DNA of 64,000 bases from Lyophyllum atratum. Taxonomy: Eukaryota > Basidiomycota > Agaricomycetes > Agaricales > Lyophyllaceae. The stretch lies in assembly GCA_014905825.1 (NCBI GenBank), contig JACGCN010000002.1:1674001-1738000 (forward strand), written 5' to 3'. The notes under the pieces are model-generated. The model was not told where the DNA came from. It saw only the letters and a list, made by a program, of their open reading frames with translations, and did not search any database. Shown here piece after piece: positions 1 through 11,440 of this stretch. Each line of letters opens with the position of its first letter. Positions within the stretch are counted from its first letter, which is position 1. The position numbers and the translations under genes were made by a program.

Positions 1-808
1 GGCCAGATAAAACGTATTGTTTGGACCAGGTATAACAGGATCTTGGATGGGAGGTGTGGATATGTCGATTCCACCAGAAGCGCCCCATCGAGGCAAAGGG
101 CCACCCGGTGCAACGTTCACCTCGGACCAGAACTGATTGTTGAAGTCATACTCCTGTGAAAGTCTATTGAGCCTCAACATGTTGAACAGGATTGGAAGCT
201 TCCGTACCCAAACGTCTTTTAGGCCCTTTCCATCAGATCCTTTTCCACCAATAACGACGAAGCCCTGGCGGCTATTGGAAAAATACAAGTGAGACGGGTG
301 CGTGCCAAGGATGGCGGTTGCGGTACACACTTGCTGGGAGCAAAATCCCCGCCAGCGATTGCAGCGGTCCTTGCAGCTGGGGTACGTTGAAGATTGGCAG
401 GTGGTGTGGGGACCGACCACGTCAATGTCTCGAGATTTAGTCTGGTATGTGGGCTGAGGGTTTCTGAAGCAATTTGTTAAATGTTATGATAACGTACAGA
501 AAGGTTTGAGATTGAGCAAGACCACTTGCAGATTCCCCTCCAAAGATAACCACAGAACGACTTTCATTATTGAATCAATATCGTCTCTTTGGACAATTGA
601 AAGCGAGTGCTAACCTAGTTTCATCGTAACCGATTGCAGCATTCTTCAGTGGAGGAGGGCGCGAGGATCCCTGAAGCAGACCTGAAAGATTGATCCATTG
701 TAGGGGTGGAATGGAAGCATCTGTAGAGATTGATTGTGCGCATGCACCCAAGGCGGAAAGGAGAGACCACGTCGTCAAGTAAAGGAGAGGAAATAAGTTC
801 CTGGCCAT
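1..808 (-). CDS. Secreted Kelch-repeat beta-propeller protein, N-terminal part
   Basis: The start codon at 808 opens a signal peptide (MARNLFPLLYLTTWSLLSAL, then GACA). The frame exits at DETR into an intron starting near 624. A second exon near 495-570 reads SRSVVIFGGES and ends QSQTFL at a GTACGT donor. Further on come NLETLTWSVPTPP, FVVIGGKGSDGKGLKDVW and GGPLPRWGASGGID, which are typical Kelch blades with double glycine and spaced aromatic residues. Kelch proteins of this layout are usually extracellular or membrane-tethered binding proteins; no substrate can be inferred. The gene runs off the left edge, so its C-terminus is unknown. Between about 345 and 400 the reading frame changes with no convincing splice pair, which suggests a single-base indel. 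Family call is fairly sure; exon borders are less so. Confidence 0.7.
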
Positions 809-1043
809 TCAGGTTGTGGGGGGCGGACCCGCCTGCCACGGGCTTGGGGGCTAGGGAAGAAATGGGCGAATTCCCAGCAGCAGCGAGCGCGCTGTTCGCC
901 ATGGAGCCATCAACGCCTGGCAAACTTGTGCCGAGCACGGAACGACTTCTCGACTCGGAAGTTGCCTCATTTCCAACACGAGGCTCCACATGCCTGTTTG
1001 CGGTGAATTACGCCCGTTCATCCACCACCCAACGCCCACAGCC

Positions 1044-1803
1044 ATGTCTTCGACGTTCAAACGGGTGCTCACAGAGGAGGCCCGCGAATCTCTCGTTGCA
1101 TCAAGTACTTCGCATGAGAGGCGAGTCTGTCCTCGTTACACAGACTGATCATAACCTTTGCCCATCTAGTACGCCCGACGACCTCGCTGCGCGTCTGCGC
1201 TCCGTCGGATCACGCGTCAGGAAGAGTAAGTCGCCGATTTGATCTACCCTTCGCGCGCTCTTCACAATATAACGCGTCGTAACGCGCTGGTTAGATGTCA
1301 CCGAAGGATACGCCTCGACGCCTCCCTCCTTTATGAAGTCAAAGTCTACGGGAACCATATTCCGCTCCGCTCATGACACGTTACGTGAGGTCTACGACCC
1401 TCTTGCTCCCAATTGCGCATCTGTTGCCTCTCATAAAAAGAGGGGTCGATCACAGGGTGACCAAGGCTATGATTCCGATGGGGGTGTCGACGAAGATAGG
1501 GATACCGAAATGGGATCAGTCAACCAAGAAAGTGATGAAGAGGGGGTTTCCATCATTGTGGGGCCAGATGCGAAGAGCTTGGGTAGGCCCATGAAAGCCT
1601 TGAGAAAGCCACGAAGGGCGATGTTGGCGACGCGATCTCTTCCTAGTACCTCGTTCGCCTTTGGTGCCGACAAGCTCGATCACAACCTGTCTATGAACAG
1701 AGTGGAAGAGGAGGACTGGAGTGCCGGCAACTTTTCTGCTCGTGATTCCGAAGCGAGTACTGAAGATCAGTCCTCGTTGTTTGAGCCAATGATCTTGGCT
1801 TGA
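1044..1803 (+). CDS. Candidate Spd1/Dif1-like ribonucleotide reductase inhibitor
   Basis: Proposed start at 1044 (MSSTFKRVLTEEARESL). A first intron ends at the acceptor near 1167. The next exon reads TPDDLAARLRSVGSRVRK up to a GTAAGT donor at 1229. The last exon begins near 1295 with VTEGYASTPPSFMKSK and ends EPMILA at 1803. The spliced core RVRK-(N/S)-VTEGY followed by an FRSAHDTLREVY segment resembles the short conserved box of the fungal RNR-inhibitor family (Spd1, Dif1), small proteins that restrain ribonucleotide reductase or its localisation. The rest is low-complexity, acidic and serine-rich, as expected of a mostly disordered regulator. The match rests on a short motif, so a different function is possible. 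It is divergent from the Kelch gene, with about 235 bp between start codons. Confidence 0.5.
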
Positions 1804-2933
1804 TCCAACGGTAAGTAATCCTTCTTCACTACGACGCCCAATCCACCACACTATACTGCAGATCGATCAATGTATATGTATCACTAGGACTTAATAAGAT
1901 TGTGAGTTGACTTTCCAACAGCCCTCTCCGCTGTGTTGACAAATAGGTAGGAAAAAACTGCCTTCAAGTAAGGCTTAGCTCATGGGCGTCGAACTTCAAG
2001 ATCCCCTTGCGGAGCGTGAGGTTATTCATGGTCGCTCAGTATATAACAAGTTCGACGCGGTACGCCCCTTCTAGATGACAAGGGGTAACTGCTGGTCGTA
2101 CATCCATCGTCTGTGAACTGGGAAGCAGAAGTGTCGAACGTCTGCAGGGACCATCAGCATTTGAAATGCCTATATATACCCCACAATAATAAATCGGGGA
2201 TAAAATTTAGATCCCTAACTTTACAACACTTTGTGAGCATCACACACCAAGTCGCCGTCTCGCTAATCACCGTGAAGATCCGTAAAGGGAACAACAAAGG
2301 CAGACTATAATTCGGCATCGGGAATTGACCATTTCAATTTGTCGGGTTCTGATGATGCCACCTGCAGACCAGTAAGTATCCACTTGATTGGGAATTATCG
2401 CGCTGGCAGATGGATTAAGGAGATAAGTACGATAGCCCAGAAACTTGGACAGACATTGTTTATGGCACCCATCTACACCCACAAGCGTCCACAACCAGAC
2501 TCAACAAACAGAACGCTCAAAAGCCGGAACGCAGAGCCCCAGTGCCACTCCCGGCAACCCTTTCTCAAACCTTTTCAACAACTTCGACTGCAAGATAATT
2601 GTGATTTCTTTGAGCACTTCACATCACGCGTAGAGTCTGGACCTGCCTCGCGAACCCACCCGCGGTGAGCTGCGCCTTCCTTTTTGCAACGGTTCGGCAA
2701 ACCACAGGCCACTGGCCGCCAGTGCTTGTCCCATATGGTCTGCCTGTCATGTGCTGATTGTCGCGATCTCATCTCCCTACCCCCTGTATTCCAATTATTC
2801 ACTTCCACTGGCGCCACACTGTGTTCGCGCTTTACAGGACCTTTGCAAACAAGGATAGCATGCAGCACACAGGCCTAGCTGGCCAAAGAGGTGGGAATTC
2901 CGGGTACCCATCGAATCCTTCCGTCTATACGCC
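1804..2933. other. Intergenic region upstream of the zinc-finger gene
   Basis: About 1.1 kb without a supportable gene. Reading frames on both strands are short and lack recognisable protein sequence. The stretch holds an AT-rich run near 2169-2230 and pyrimidine-rich sequence before the next gene. It probably combines the 3' UTR of the upstream gene with the promoter and 5' UTR of the C2H2 gene. Confidence 0.4.
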
Positions 2934-4495
2934 ATGTCATACGAGCCCATTGGAACCTGCTCCAACCTCCATTCCCAGTTCAACGAAAGTTACAGAATCA
3001 GACATATCCTTTAGGAAAGTACCCACTTTCTTATTTTAATCTTTCGAGCGATGTAGTCACTGACTGATATCCTATGGTGTTCAGGGGACCAGAACCTTAT
3101 GCTGCCCCTGCGGCACCAAGGCGCAACATACCAGCTACAAGGTATTCGTTCTGCGCATTGTCGTCACCGCACGTCTCCGCGCGAATAAACTTATGACCGC
3201 TCACAGCAATGCCAAACGAGAATCTGATCGACTAAGCTCACCTGCTAATTCGTCAGAGCACCTCGTCATGTTCGCTACTCCGACTGCCGTATTCGCATGG
3301 CCACGCCTTTTACCTGCATCCCAGATGGGGCGTGGCCCACCGACACTCATACGTTACGACAATACATATCCCGTCCCCCCTTCCCGTGACGATCCCGTCG
3401 ATGCAAGGTCAGTGGCTCGACAGCCCGGAAATTCTCCGATCATGCATGGACTGCAAGCGGTGGCAGGTCACAGCCAAAGCATAAGTCGTCACTTATACGA
3501 GACCGATCTTTCTCATGCTCCCGGCCCTTTGAATGCTATTCAGTAAGATGTTCTTCTACATATAATACGTTCCTTCTTCACTGCTGCTATCTGATCACGG
3601 TAATGCCACAGATACTGGTCAGGTGTTCAGACCCCACTGAAGAATGATTCCCATGTCCTTCGTTCGCCTTATGAGCAAGCTATAGTGACCTCGCTCCACG
3701 CTCATACCAAATTCTCAAGCAACTCGATGCGATCATTCGAGTCCATCCCGTCGCCAGCAAGGATACCTGAAACAAACCACGCCTCTCATCGTACAAGCAC
3801 CCAGTTTCGCACCCCTCCTATCACAAACTCTAATGCATGGGAGAAGTATAGCAAAAGGGATCAGTCGAAGGGTGGACAAGCCACATATGTCTGTTTATGG
3901 GGAGTTAAGCACGGCAAACACGAAATCCCTTGCAAATACACGGCCAAGAAACAGCTTGTCAAACGTCACATACAGACTACTCATTTAAAATACAAGTGAG
4001 CTCGGACTTTCTTACGCATTCTTTCGCTGAGACTGTTCAAATCAAGACCCTACATGTGCGCGACGTGCAATAGACGGTTTCCTCAAGTAAGCTCTAACTT
4101 CACTTGGACACCCGGGTTCCGCTGCTCATGACCACCAACAGAAGGCCGACCTTGAGATTCACATTTCTTCACAGTATGCTCCCCAACTCTTTTGACCTCA
4201 CGAGTTCACAATGAAGCTTTCACTTTTTAGTACGGGTCTGCTACCCCATGCATGCAAGTATGAATGTGGCCAAGCCTTCAAGGATCCAGCAAGAAGACAT
4301 AGACACCATGTCGACACCCACGGGTACATCCCAAAAACGTACAAGAAGAGATATAAGGTGCGTATTATCTCTAGAAATAACGAGTAGTCCTTACGCAGAA
4401 AGCAGGCACCGATGGATTTTAGCGATGACGATGTGGAAGATTCAGAGGATGAAGAGGAGGATGGGCCTTTATTGCTAGATGCCTCACACAGCTAA
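2934..4495 (+). CDS. C2H2 zinc-finger protein, probable transcription factor
   Basis: Multi-exon gene with introns of about 50-60 nt. The N-terminal half is disordered and rich in S, P and R. The C-terminal part carries three finger-like units. The first, near 3889-3990, is an atypical unit with C-x11-type spacing and HIQTTH. The second is YMCATCNRRFPQ, joined across an intron to KADLEIHISS (C-x2-C...H-x3-H). The third is ACKYECGQAFKDPARRHRHH. An acidic tail (FSDDDVEDSEDEEEDG) precedes the stop at 4493-4495. Fingers split by introns are common in Agaricomycete C2H2 genes. The likely role is nuclear DNA binding; targets are unknown. The first exon is uncertain: MSYEPIGTCSNLHSQF at 2934 reads naturally but needs a one-base adjustment near 2990 to join exon 2. 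An alternative start is 2860. Confidence 0.7.
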
Positions 4496-4725
4496 CATAC
4501 GAAATAATTATGAGGTCTATTTTACGACTTTGGGATTGATGGACACGCAGAATTAGTGATGCCCTAAGTGACTGCTCAGTCTTGCGTCGACCTTGTGGAC
4601 TCCTATGGATCCGCGCCACACCTACAAATGACGGTAACTTCCGGTTACTAAATTTGGATTTGATTCCAATTTTGGCAATGGCGTTCAACGGCGTCGGGAC
4701 ACGGCTTCTCAAAGCACCAACCACA

Positions 4726-5500
4726 ATGCCGACAAAGCAGCCTCAACTTGGAAGTCTTGCAATCCAGGCACCTCAATCGTCGCAGGTAGTGCACATTTCT
4801 CCATCGACCTGCCACGACCTTTCGCTATTCAAAGGTGTCAAGGTCAAGTCATGGATGTCGGGATATATGCTGACGTTTACAACCTCTATTAGAAATTCTG
4901 CGGGAGTACCGACGCCTAGATGACACGATAACGATGAGACTCAATCGAGCGAACGCAGCTGTGCGAGATAGTGATAGACTACGTCACTCCACGGAGAACA
5001 TACAGGAGCAGGCGTGTTTAAATATTTGGCGGGAGCTCGTAGGTGGAGGATCCTCTATTCACTGAACGAATGAATCATTGATTTTCATTTATCAGGCAAC
5101 TGGAAGCGTCGTACAGAGCTGGTGGGATACTGTGTGCGTGTAGTCGACCAATCTCTTGACGAGAAACGAAGTGTGCTGGAGGATGATGCTGAGGATCCTG
5201 CAACGAAACGGAGAGCGCAAGGACAAATATACGAAGAACAGGTCAAGGTACGTTCTACTAGTTGTTCACAACTGAACGTTTGTGACTGCCATTGGTTACA
5301 GCGTACACAGATTCATAACGAACTCAGGGTAGAGTCCATCATCAGGAAAAGAGCCGTTGAAGGCAAGCTCACATACTTCGCCGAAGGCAGCTTACAGTCT
5401 CACCATCCCTTCTGCAGCATTCAGATCGCGGTGTCAGTTCTTCGCAATCCCCTCGACGGATTCTGAAGCTCGTCAAATGTGGGAATCAGCAGCTCAGTAG
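4726..5500 (+). CDS. Cid2/MIX23 (CCDC58)-family protein
   Basis: Five exons join without breaks: 4726-4834, 4893-5042, 5096-5247, 5302-5362 and 5418-5500. The spliced protein contains CHDLSLFKEILREYRRLDD, TITMRLNRANAA, NIQEQACLNIWRELVGNW and the helical segment YCVRVVDQSLDEKR, ending QMWESAAQ. The RRLDD block, the spaced cysteines in a helical context and the total length near 180 residues match the caffeine-induced death protein 2 (Cid2) family. That family includes fission yeast Cid2 and the mitochondrial intermembrane-space protein MIX23. By family, a small mostly helical protein, either mitochondrial or linked to checkpoint phenotypes. The fourth intron (5363-5417) starts GCAAGC after AAG and is best read as a GC-AG intron, since it alone keeps the frame (VEAFRSRC). 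Confidence 0.8.
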
Positions 5501-5808
5501 CACACGTCGCTCCATAACCCGGTTCAAGTTGAACCCCTTCCCATGCGCCACTTGCGAGTAGCTCCGTGCAAGCTTATAAGTAATGGTATGCACTTCGATG
5601 CGAGCTCTCCGTGGTAGGTGTTGAACGGCTGGTCAGTACGGTAGTGGTCAATATTTACCGTTCGTGTACAGTGTACACTTGTACGAACTATTACCCCAAA
5701 TGCACGTGTTTTGCCGTATCATGACGCCATTTTCTGCTTAGACTCGGATCTCGTCTGCGACGAGCGTCTTCTGCCAGAACCGAACCCTCTTTGACTGACC
5801 CTCCATCT
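5501..5808. other. Short intergenic region / promoter of the GILT-like gene
   Basis: About 300 bp with no coding signal. It lies between two genes in the same orientation and probably holds the 3' end of the Cid2-like transcript and the promoter of the GILT-like gene. No clear TATA element was seen. Confidence 0.35.
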
Positions 5809-6663
5809 ATGCGACTGCTTCCAATTCTCTGTCTTACGCCCGTTGCCGTAAAAGGACTCCGACTTCCATGGATCTTCTCCCAGGATTCGACCAAGTTCTG
5901 GGTTTCTGATGATGTCAAAGTGCCTGTTCAGCTCGGCGTCATGAGCCGCTGCCCCGATGCCCTCTTATGTGAAAGTGTATTCAATGACGTGGTTCAAAAG
6001 GCTTCCGATAAGATGAATTTATCGTTAGTCTATGTGGCAAAGTAGGTCCTACTTCTTCTTGCTCTAGGGGTCCAACTATCTAATGATTCTCGCTGCAGAC
6101 TTGATCCCAAAGAGCCAGATTTTGGCGTCAAATGCATGCATGGAGTCGAGGAATGCGCGGGAAATGTTCAGCAACTATGTGTTGCGAAGCATGAGCCATC
6201 TTCGGTATGGTGGCAGTTCGTTCAATGCCAAAACTACGAAGGGCGGGACAAGATCGGGACTCCGGACCTTGCTCTGAAGTGTGCTAAAACTGTTGGGATC
6301 GACTGGGAGAATAGCGAAGCAGGACGCTGTGCAGGATTGGATGGGAGCGGGAAAGGCTCTGAAGGCGTGGCTTTACTGAAGGAGAGTGTTGCTTTGGCGC
6401 ACAAACTGGGTATCAAGTAAGTGGTCGACATCGCCATCATAAACCCAACACATCTGATGCACTTTCAAAAGGTCAAGTTGCACGATCCGCATTAATGGCC
6501 GTGAGGTCTGCATTCATGACGGCACATGGAAGCAATGCGAGGTCAGTCATCAATTCGCTGACGTCCAGGAATGCAACACTGATCGTTATGCAAGAACGGG
6601 CACACTGCCGGGGATTTCGTAAGGCAGATAAACGAAGAGTATGACAAACTCAATGGAGACTAA
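5809..6663 (+). CDS. GILT-like lysosomal/secreted thiol reductase
   Basis: The start at 5809 gives a signal peptide (MRLLPILCLTPVAVKG). After it come VQLGVMSRCPDALLCE and, in exon 2, CMHGVEECAGNVQQLC. The latter fits exactly the GILT signature C-x-H-G-x2-E-C-x2-N-x4-C. Next are WWQFVQCQNYEG, GRCAGLDGSGKGSEGVALL and a last exon ending DFVRQINEEYDKLNGD at 6663. Introns interrupt near 6042-6098, 6417-6470 and 6541-6594. GILT enzymes reduce disulfides in acidic compartments; a vacuolar or secreted role is inferred here. The usual CxxC redox pair is replaced by CPDALLC (C-x5-C). I believe this is a feature of fungal members, but it leaves the catalytic chemistry uncertain. Confidence 0.85.
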
Positions 6664-7366
6664 TGCATTGCGTTCGTGGAATTGAGGAGCCCTTGGATAT
6701 ATCGACGGGAAATCGTTGTCGCGATGACCGTACAGGCGGCAGTTTCCCGTTGCGTAAAAGATGGATATGCTGTGAAATACTGTAAAGCTTGACATGAGAG
6801 TAGTGTAGAAATAGACAATAAGGGACAGGTAATAATGGCTTCATCCTAGTAGGAGCTCGTATACAATGACAATTATGTTTATGCCTATCAAGGGTACTGC
6901 AACAATACTGCATCAGTATGCACAGACAAGATCATGGAAAGCACGTACTCCGCATAAGTGTCCGTACAGCACTGATGAGGTCAATTAACCGTGTTTTTAG
7001 CGCAACGTCCCCCTGGGCTGTGCCATATCCATTCTGATCGTATGTTTGGTGATAACCTGGGTTGGCTGCTTGCTGTCCGGAAACCCAGCCAACTAGAGAA
7101 GTATGAAGGAGTCAGAAGAGGTTCTATCAACGCAAATGTGGGTCAAAACGTACGCCTTGCAAGGAAGCGATCCTCGCTTAAGACAGCAATAGCATTAATT
7201 AAGAGTAGCGAGACTTTGAAGATGGTGCCCAGGAGTTCCATCATCTTGAGTTGGGCGATTCAAAATGGGCGCAGTGGCGGACGCGGACCACGTTGAGGGG
7301 ATCGTCAGCGTCACAAACTGTGTGTGTGACACAGTGACTTGAGTTTGATTTCTTCCGACAACCGCG
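6664..7366. other. Intergenic region
   Basis: About 700 bp between two same-strand genes. Frames at 6991-7296 (+) and 6586-6913 (-) show no family resemblance or codon pattern typical of the neighbours. No repeat or RNA gene was recognised. Confidence 0.35.
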
Positions 7367-8353
7367 ATGCAGAGTGGTTTGCTACATGGTGCGTGCAGAG
7401 TTACCCGGAGGTTTTCTCCGCTAACACATTCCTCGATAGTCAGGCGAGCTGCAAGTCCGTTAGTATCGCGCGCAGGCTCCTCGCTGCGTCCTTTGGACAG
7501 CCGACGCCAGTACGCCCATCACGCTCTATTTATGCTTTGGTATATAACGTCTGTTACAGTGCTAGTTTCCTGAACCCGTTAAACTGGGTAAAAGAGAAAC
7601 TCGTCCCTGCCATTCGCGAGAAACAGCCTCTCGAAGAGGTAGAAGCTGGCAAGAAGGAGGCTGCCCAGGAAGGCACACGAAGCATCTTTGAGGCGACGGC
7701 AGTACCAGCGTCTCGGGCACGTGGAAAACGCGGAGCTGCTCCTCCAATTCAGAACGGTGCCTATGCCCCCAACAAGCCCCACAAACCGAGGCCGACCTCG
7801 GTGAGTCCCTGCGTGTTCGGTTTTGAATTACCATTCTGACGGCGAATCTCAGCACAAATACTCCACGGCTAATTTCAAAATCTCACCTCGCAAGCTGAAC
7901 ATGCTGGGCAGGCAAATTGCAGGGAAGCCAATTGACTATGCAATCTTGCAAATGCAGTTTAGCGAGAAGCGCGCCAGCGCTCGCATCATGAACATGCTTG
8001 CTACCGCGAAGGACCATGCCGTTCGATACAAGCGCTTGACTGAACCAAAGCTTATTGTTGGTGCGTAGCGTGCACTCAGTTTTCAACTTCTGCTAAAACG
8101 GCTCTCCTTGGCAGCGGAGTCCTGGGTTTCAAAGGGGCCTAGAGGAGCGAAGCGGCTAGAGCCAAGGGGACGCGGCCACTACGGAGTTCGAACGCACCCC
8201 AACTCAAAGCTAACCATTGTGTTGAAGGAAGGGAAGACGCTGGAGGAGCAAAAGAAGGAGGACCGCGCTAGGAAGATACGAAAAATTGTTTCGGCGGCTG
8301 CTACACGCGACGATGTGCCTATAAGAAATCCGTCACCAACCTGGGGCTGGTAG
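7367..8353 (+). CDS. MRPL22: Mitochondrial large-subunit ribosomal protein uL22m
   Basis: Starts at 7367 with an Arg/Ser-rich, acid-poor N-terminus ([20 protein letters not shown]), typical of a mitochondrial presequence. Introns run 7508-7560 (GTACGC...TTACAG), about 7801-7851 and about 8061-8114. The joined protein contains the uL22 core: [40 protein letters not shown] and the tail [20 protein letters not shown]. The long charged insert between presequence and core is usual for fungal mitochondrial L22. It is a structural protein near the exit tunnel of the mitoribosome. Stop at 8351-8353. OST1 follows on the same strand after about 200 bp. Confidence 0.9.
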
Positions 8354-8550
8354 AACTATCACCCATCTAATATACTAGTCCTATTACAATCTTACTGCTT
8401 GAAACTACCATTGCGCAAAGTAAACTGCACGTTAGAATATTTAGGGGAAAGAGGTTGTCCAAATTTGGCATCCGAATCGCTAAATATAGTCACGGTATCG
8501 GACACGTTGTTCTTTCCTGAGCCAGGATTCACATTTCTCGTTCCGCCATA

Positions 8551-10307
8551 ATGCATTGGCGTACGCTCCCCTTTCTTTTCCTCAGCCTGTTGGCTCCTTC
8601 TCTCGCGTCTCCCAGCCAATCTTTTGAAAACACTGCTATCGTACGCACGGTTGAACTTGGTGGCTCTGTCGTACACGTCACGACCACCTATGCAATCAGA
8701 GCGACCGAGGCTGGTGCCACGGTTTACACCATCGCTCTCGGCTTGGAAGAAAAGAGAAAGACAAGCTGGTTCGAGGTGAAGGTCAAGGGACAGCAAACAG
8801 CGCTTGCCGTGTCTGACCACATCCTGGAAGCCGACAAGTATGTTCCCAGAGGTCCAGTTCATGCCAACCATCTCACTTATTTACGCGCTCAGAAACTATC
8901 ACCTCGTGGATGTGACACTCCCGGAACCTCTGCCTGTTAATTCAACGTTGCACCTTGTCCTTGAGACTCTTCAAACCCATGCCACTTTCCCATGGCCGGA
9001 ACAGGCGTCGCAAAAGGATGAACAGGCCCTCAAGTACCAGACCGACCTCTTCGTGCTGAGCCCTTACCTACACAGCTATACAACGTACAAAAATCAAGTG
9101 AGTGACTGGAGCAGCCGCAACTATGAACCGCGAGTTGATCTATTGCGCTCTTAGGGCTCATACTCCACGTGTGATCTCTTACACTACACCTGAGAATGTC
9201 CAAGACTTCACGCTCGATGCCCCAGCCACTAAGCAAGGCGCAATAGTAACTTATGGACCGTACAACAATATCCCCCCTTCAGCAAACGAGCAGTTCATCG
9301 AAAAATACCAGCAGCCTATCACTGTGCATTATTATCATGAGCAGCCTGTGCTAGAAATCAGCAAGCTTTCGCGCACCGCTGAGATCAGCCACTGGGGTGC
9401 CAACCTGAACATCCAGGACAGCCTAGTTCTCCACAACGCTGGACCCAAGTATGTACTCTTAATTCTGCCCTTTGACCATTTTGCTGACTTTCGAACTCTG
9501 TATCCATCAGACTGAAAGGTCATTTCTCGCGTCTGGAACACCAATCCCAGGCATACTTCAAACGCCCTGCCCCTCATTCTCTGCCCGCCCTAAATCTCCA
9601 TCTCCCTGCTGGTATTCGCAACACATACTACTATGACCTTATTGGAAACGTCTCCACGTCGCGCCTCAGGGTAGCTCCCTCTGCGCCTAAAGGCTCCCAT
9701 GCCAATAGATACAGCGTTCTTGAACTGCGACCACGCTTACCCGATACTGGGCGGATGGAACTATCACCTTTACCCTTGGCTGGGATGCCCCCCTGTCTGA
9801 CTCTGCAGCCTATGACCGGTCTACTGGGAGGTACATCGTCGAGGTGCCTATCATGACCCCCATCCCTGGAGCCGTCGTCAACGAGGCCGATGTCTCGATC
9901 ATTTTGCCCGAGGGTGCTACGTGAGTTGCTCACATATAAGTCTTCTTAGTTCACTGATAGAATACTCCATATTCCAGTGACATTCAATTCACACCACCAT
10001 TCCCAGCCTTGACTAACAGGCTTTCTACGCACAAGACATATCTTGATTCGGTTGGTCGTCCAGTACTGACTTTTGAGTACAAAGACTTGACAATCATGCA
10101 CGCCCAAAGTATCTTCGTACGTATCGTCACGCTTTGATCGTCAAGCAGTGTCTAATAATCAACCAACCCCAGGTTTCTTACGAGGTACCCCTCGCCGCCC
10201 ACCTGAGAAAACCATTCGTCGTGGCAATTGCATTCTTCAGTTTCTTTGCGTTAGCAATCGTGGGACGACGGATCGACCTGACAATACACAAGGAGAAGAC
10301 TTTGTAA
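8551..10307 (+). CDS. OST1: Oligosaccharyltransferase subunit OST1 (ribophorin I)
   Basis: Signal peptide MHWRTLPFLFLSLLAPSLAS at 8551, then FENTAIVRTVELGGSVVHV, the opening of ribophorin I. Later blocks are NYHLVDVTLPEPLPVNSTL, VISYTTPENVQDFTLDAP, GAIVTYGPYNNIPPSANEQF, SHWGANLNIQDSLVLHN and YYYDLIGNVSTSRLR. The last exon encodes the C-terminal membrane helix (FVVAIAFFSFFALAIVG) and a short basic tail ending at 10307. OST1 is an ER membrane subunit of the oligosaccharyltransferase that transfers glycans to asparagine. Three places each carry one extra base relative to the conserved frame: about 9068 (between VLSPY and YTAIQRTKIK), about 9737 (before YPILGGWNY) and about 9765 (before TFTLGWDAP). 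Since the gene is normally essential, assembly error is likelier than a pseudogene. Confidence 0.9.
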
Positions 10308-10523
10308 AAAGCCTGACAATAGAACTGATAGAGTATTGTACAAAAATCAACGACGGGTTTGGTTGAGATCCGCACGTTGAGCAGTGCCTGCACCGATGAG
10401 TCTGAACATGTCGTGTACATTTTTTGATGGTATGTGATGTACAAAATTCATTTGTATTCGTTCATATACGAGCGACTCCAGCTGTGCATCGTCATCCTCT
10501 CACAGGCGGGGGGTGTCGGTGAT

Positions 10524-11130
10524 CTAGCATCGCAAGGCACTTGTGAGTAACACCCAATGCATCAACATGAAAACGTACGGCTGGAGGAACATAAAAACGC
10601 CATTAGATCCATCTTCCATCGTACAACTGTAGTACAAGCCCCCATTTCCTGCGGATCCTTGGTCGTAGTAGAGCATCGTCCCGTGCCATCGCCAAGAACC
10701 GCTGCGTATTCCAGCAGATTTCTTCCCAACGATAAGTTGCAGTGGGAAACCAGTCATCGTGGAATTGAGCACGTTGACGGGGTAGATCGATGTTTCGTTA
10801 TGGAACTGCCATAATTGATTCCGATGGATGTAAAACAACGAGGGCACTCGTGTGTTCGGTGCTACAGTGAGGTTCCCAGGTTGCCCTTGACGCAAGTCAG
10901 TGTCTAGTAATTGAAGCGCAGGGAGAGGAAGGGGGCTCACCTGGGTGTAGAAGGGATAGGTGGGTTGTGCGGTAAGATTCGCAGTCGCGAGAGGAGCCCA
11001 CTGCCTCGATGTAGGAAGTGCCTGAGACCAGAGAGCTGATGGAGGTTTGTCCCCGTGCGCCCTCCCAAGCAGGAATTGCCGTCACTGAGATCGCGAACCA
11101 GAGGAAGGTGGCAACGAGGATGGAGTACAT
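10524..11130 (-). CDS. Small secreted protein of unknown function
   Basis: Read on the minus strand from 11130: MYSILVATFLWFAISVTA is a clear signal peptide. The body contains ATANLTAQPTYPFYTQ, RVPSLFYIHRNQLWQFHNET and NSTMTGFPLQLIVGKKSAG. It continues with SGSWRWHGTMLYYDQG and GLYYSCTMEDGSNGVFMFLQ, and ends with a hydrophobic stretch before the stop at 10524. The layout (signal peptide, Asn-glycosylation sites, aromatic-rich body, hydrophobic tail) fits a lineage-restricted secreted or GPI-like mushroom protein; I know no assigned function. The frame must shift by one base near 11000-11030 to link the signal peptide with the conserved body, again suggesting an indel. Confidence 0.6.
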
Positions 11131-11440
11131 ATCTCGCGCGATGGGTTGTGGCACCCGGGTTCCGTTGATAGAGGTCGGCGTCTATCTATAGGGCTCGGGG
11201 AAGCATCGCAGAGGATTGTCCGAACAAGTTCCTTAGCAAATCCGCGGGATCATACTCGTTGATATGAAGGTATGGTAACGACCACGTCAGCTGAAGAAGA
11301 CACACGTTGTATCGAGGACCATATGGCCATTATGGTAGTCGCGTGAAATGCGACGGCTTGTCAAGAGCAAGTCTCCGTCCGGGCCGGGGTCACGCCGGAC
11401 TTGTGACGTTCGAAAATATTTCAATTCATTACGACCTGGA
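11131..11440. other. Divergent promoter region
   Basis: About 310 bp between the start of the minus-strand secreted protein and the likely start of the PPR gene. It should contain both promoters. No distinct element beyond AT-rich patches was seen. Confidence 0.35.

Noticed and set aside
5096..5170. Apparent frameshift in the Cid2-like gene (stop after a QSWWDTVCV reading)
   Set aside because: Choosing the donor at 5043 gives the frame GNWKRRTELVGYCVRVVDQS, which fits the family without any indel.
8551..10307. OST1 as a pseudogene
   Set aside because: All conserved blocks and splice sites are intact apart from three single extra bases, and similar lesions occur in unrelated essential genes across the window.
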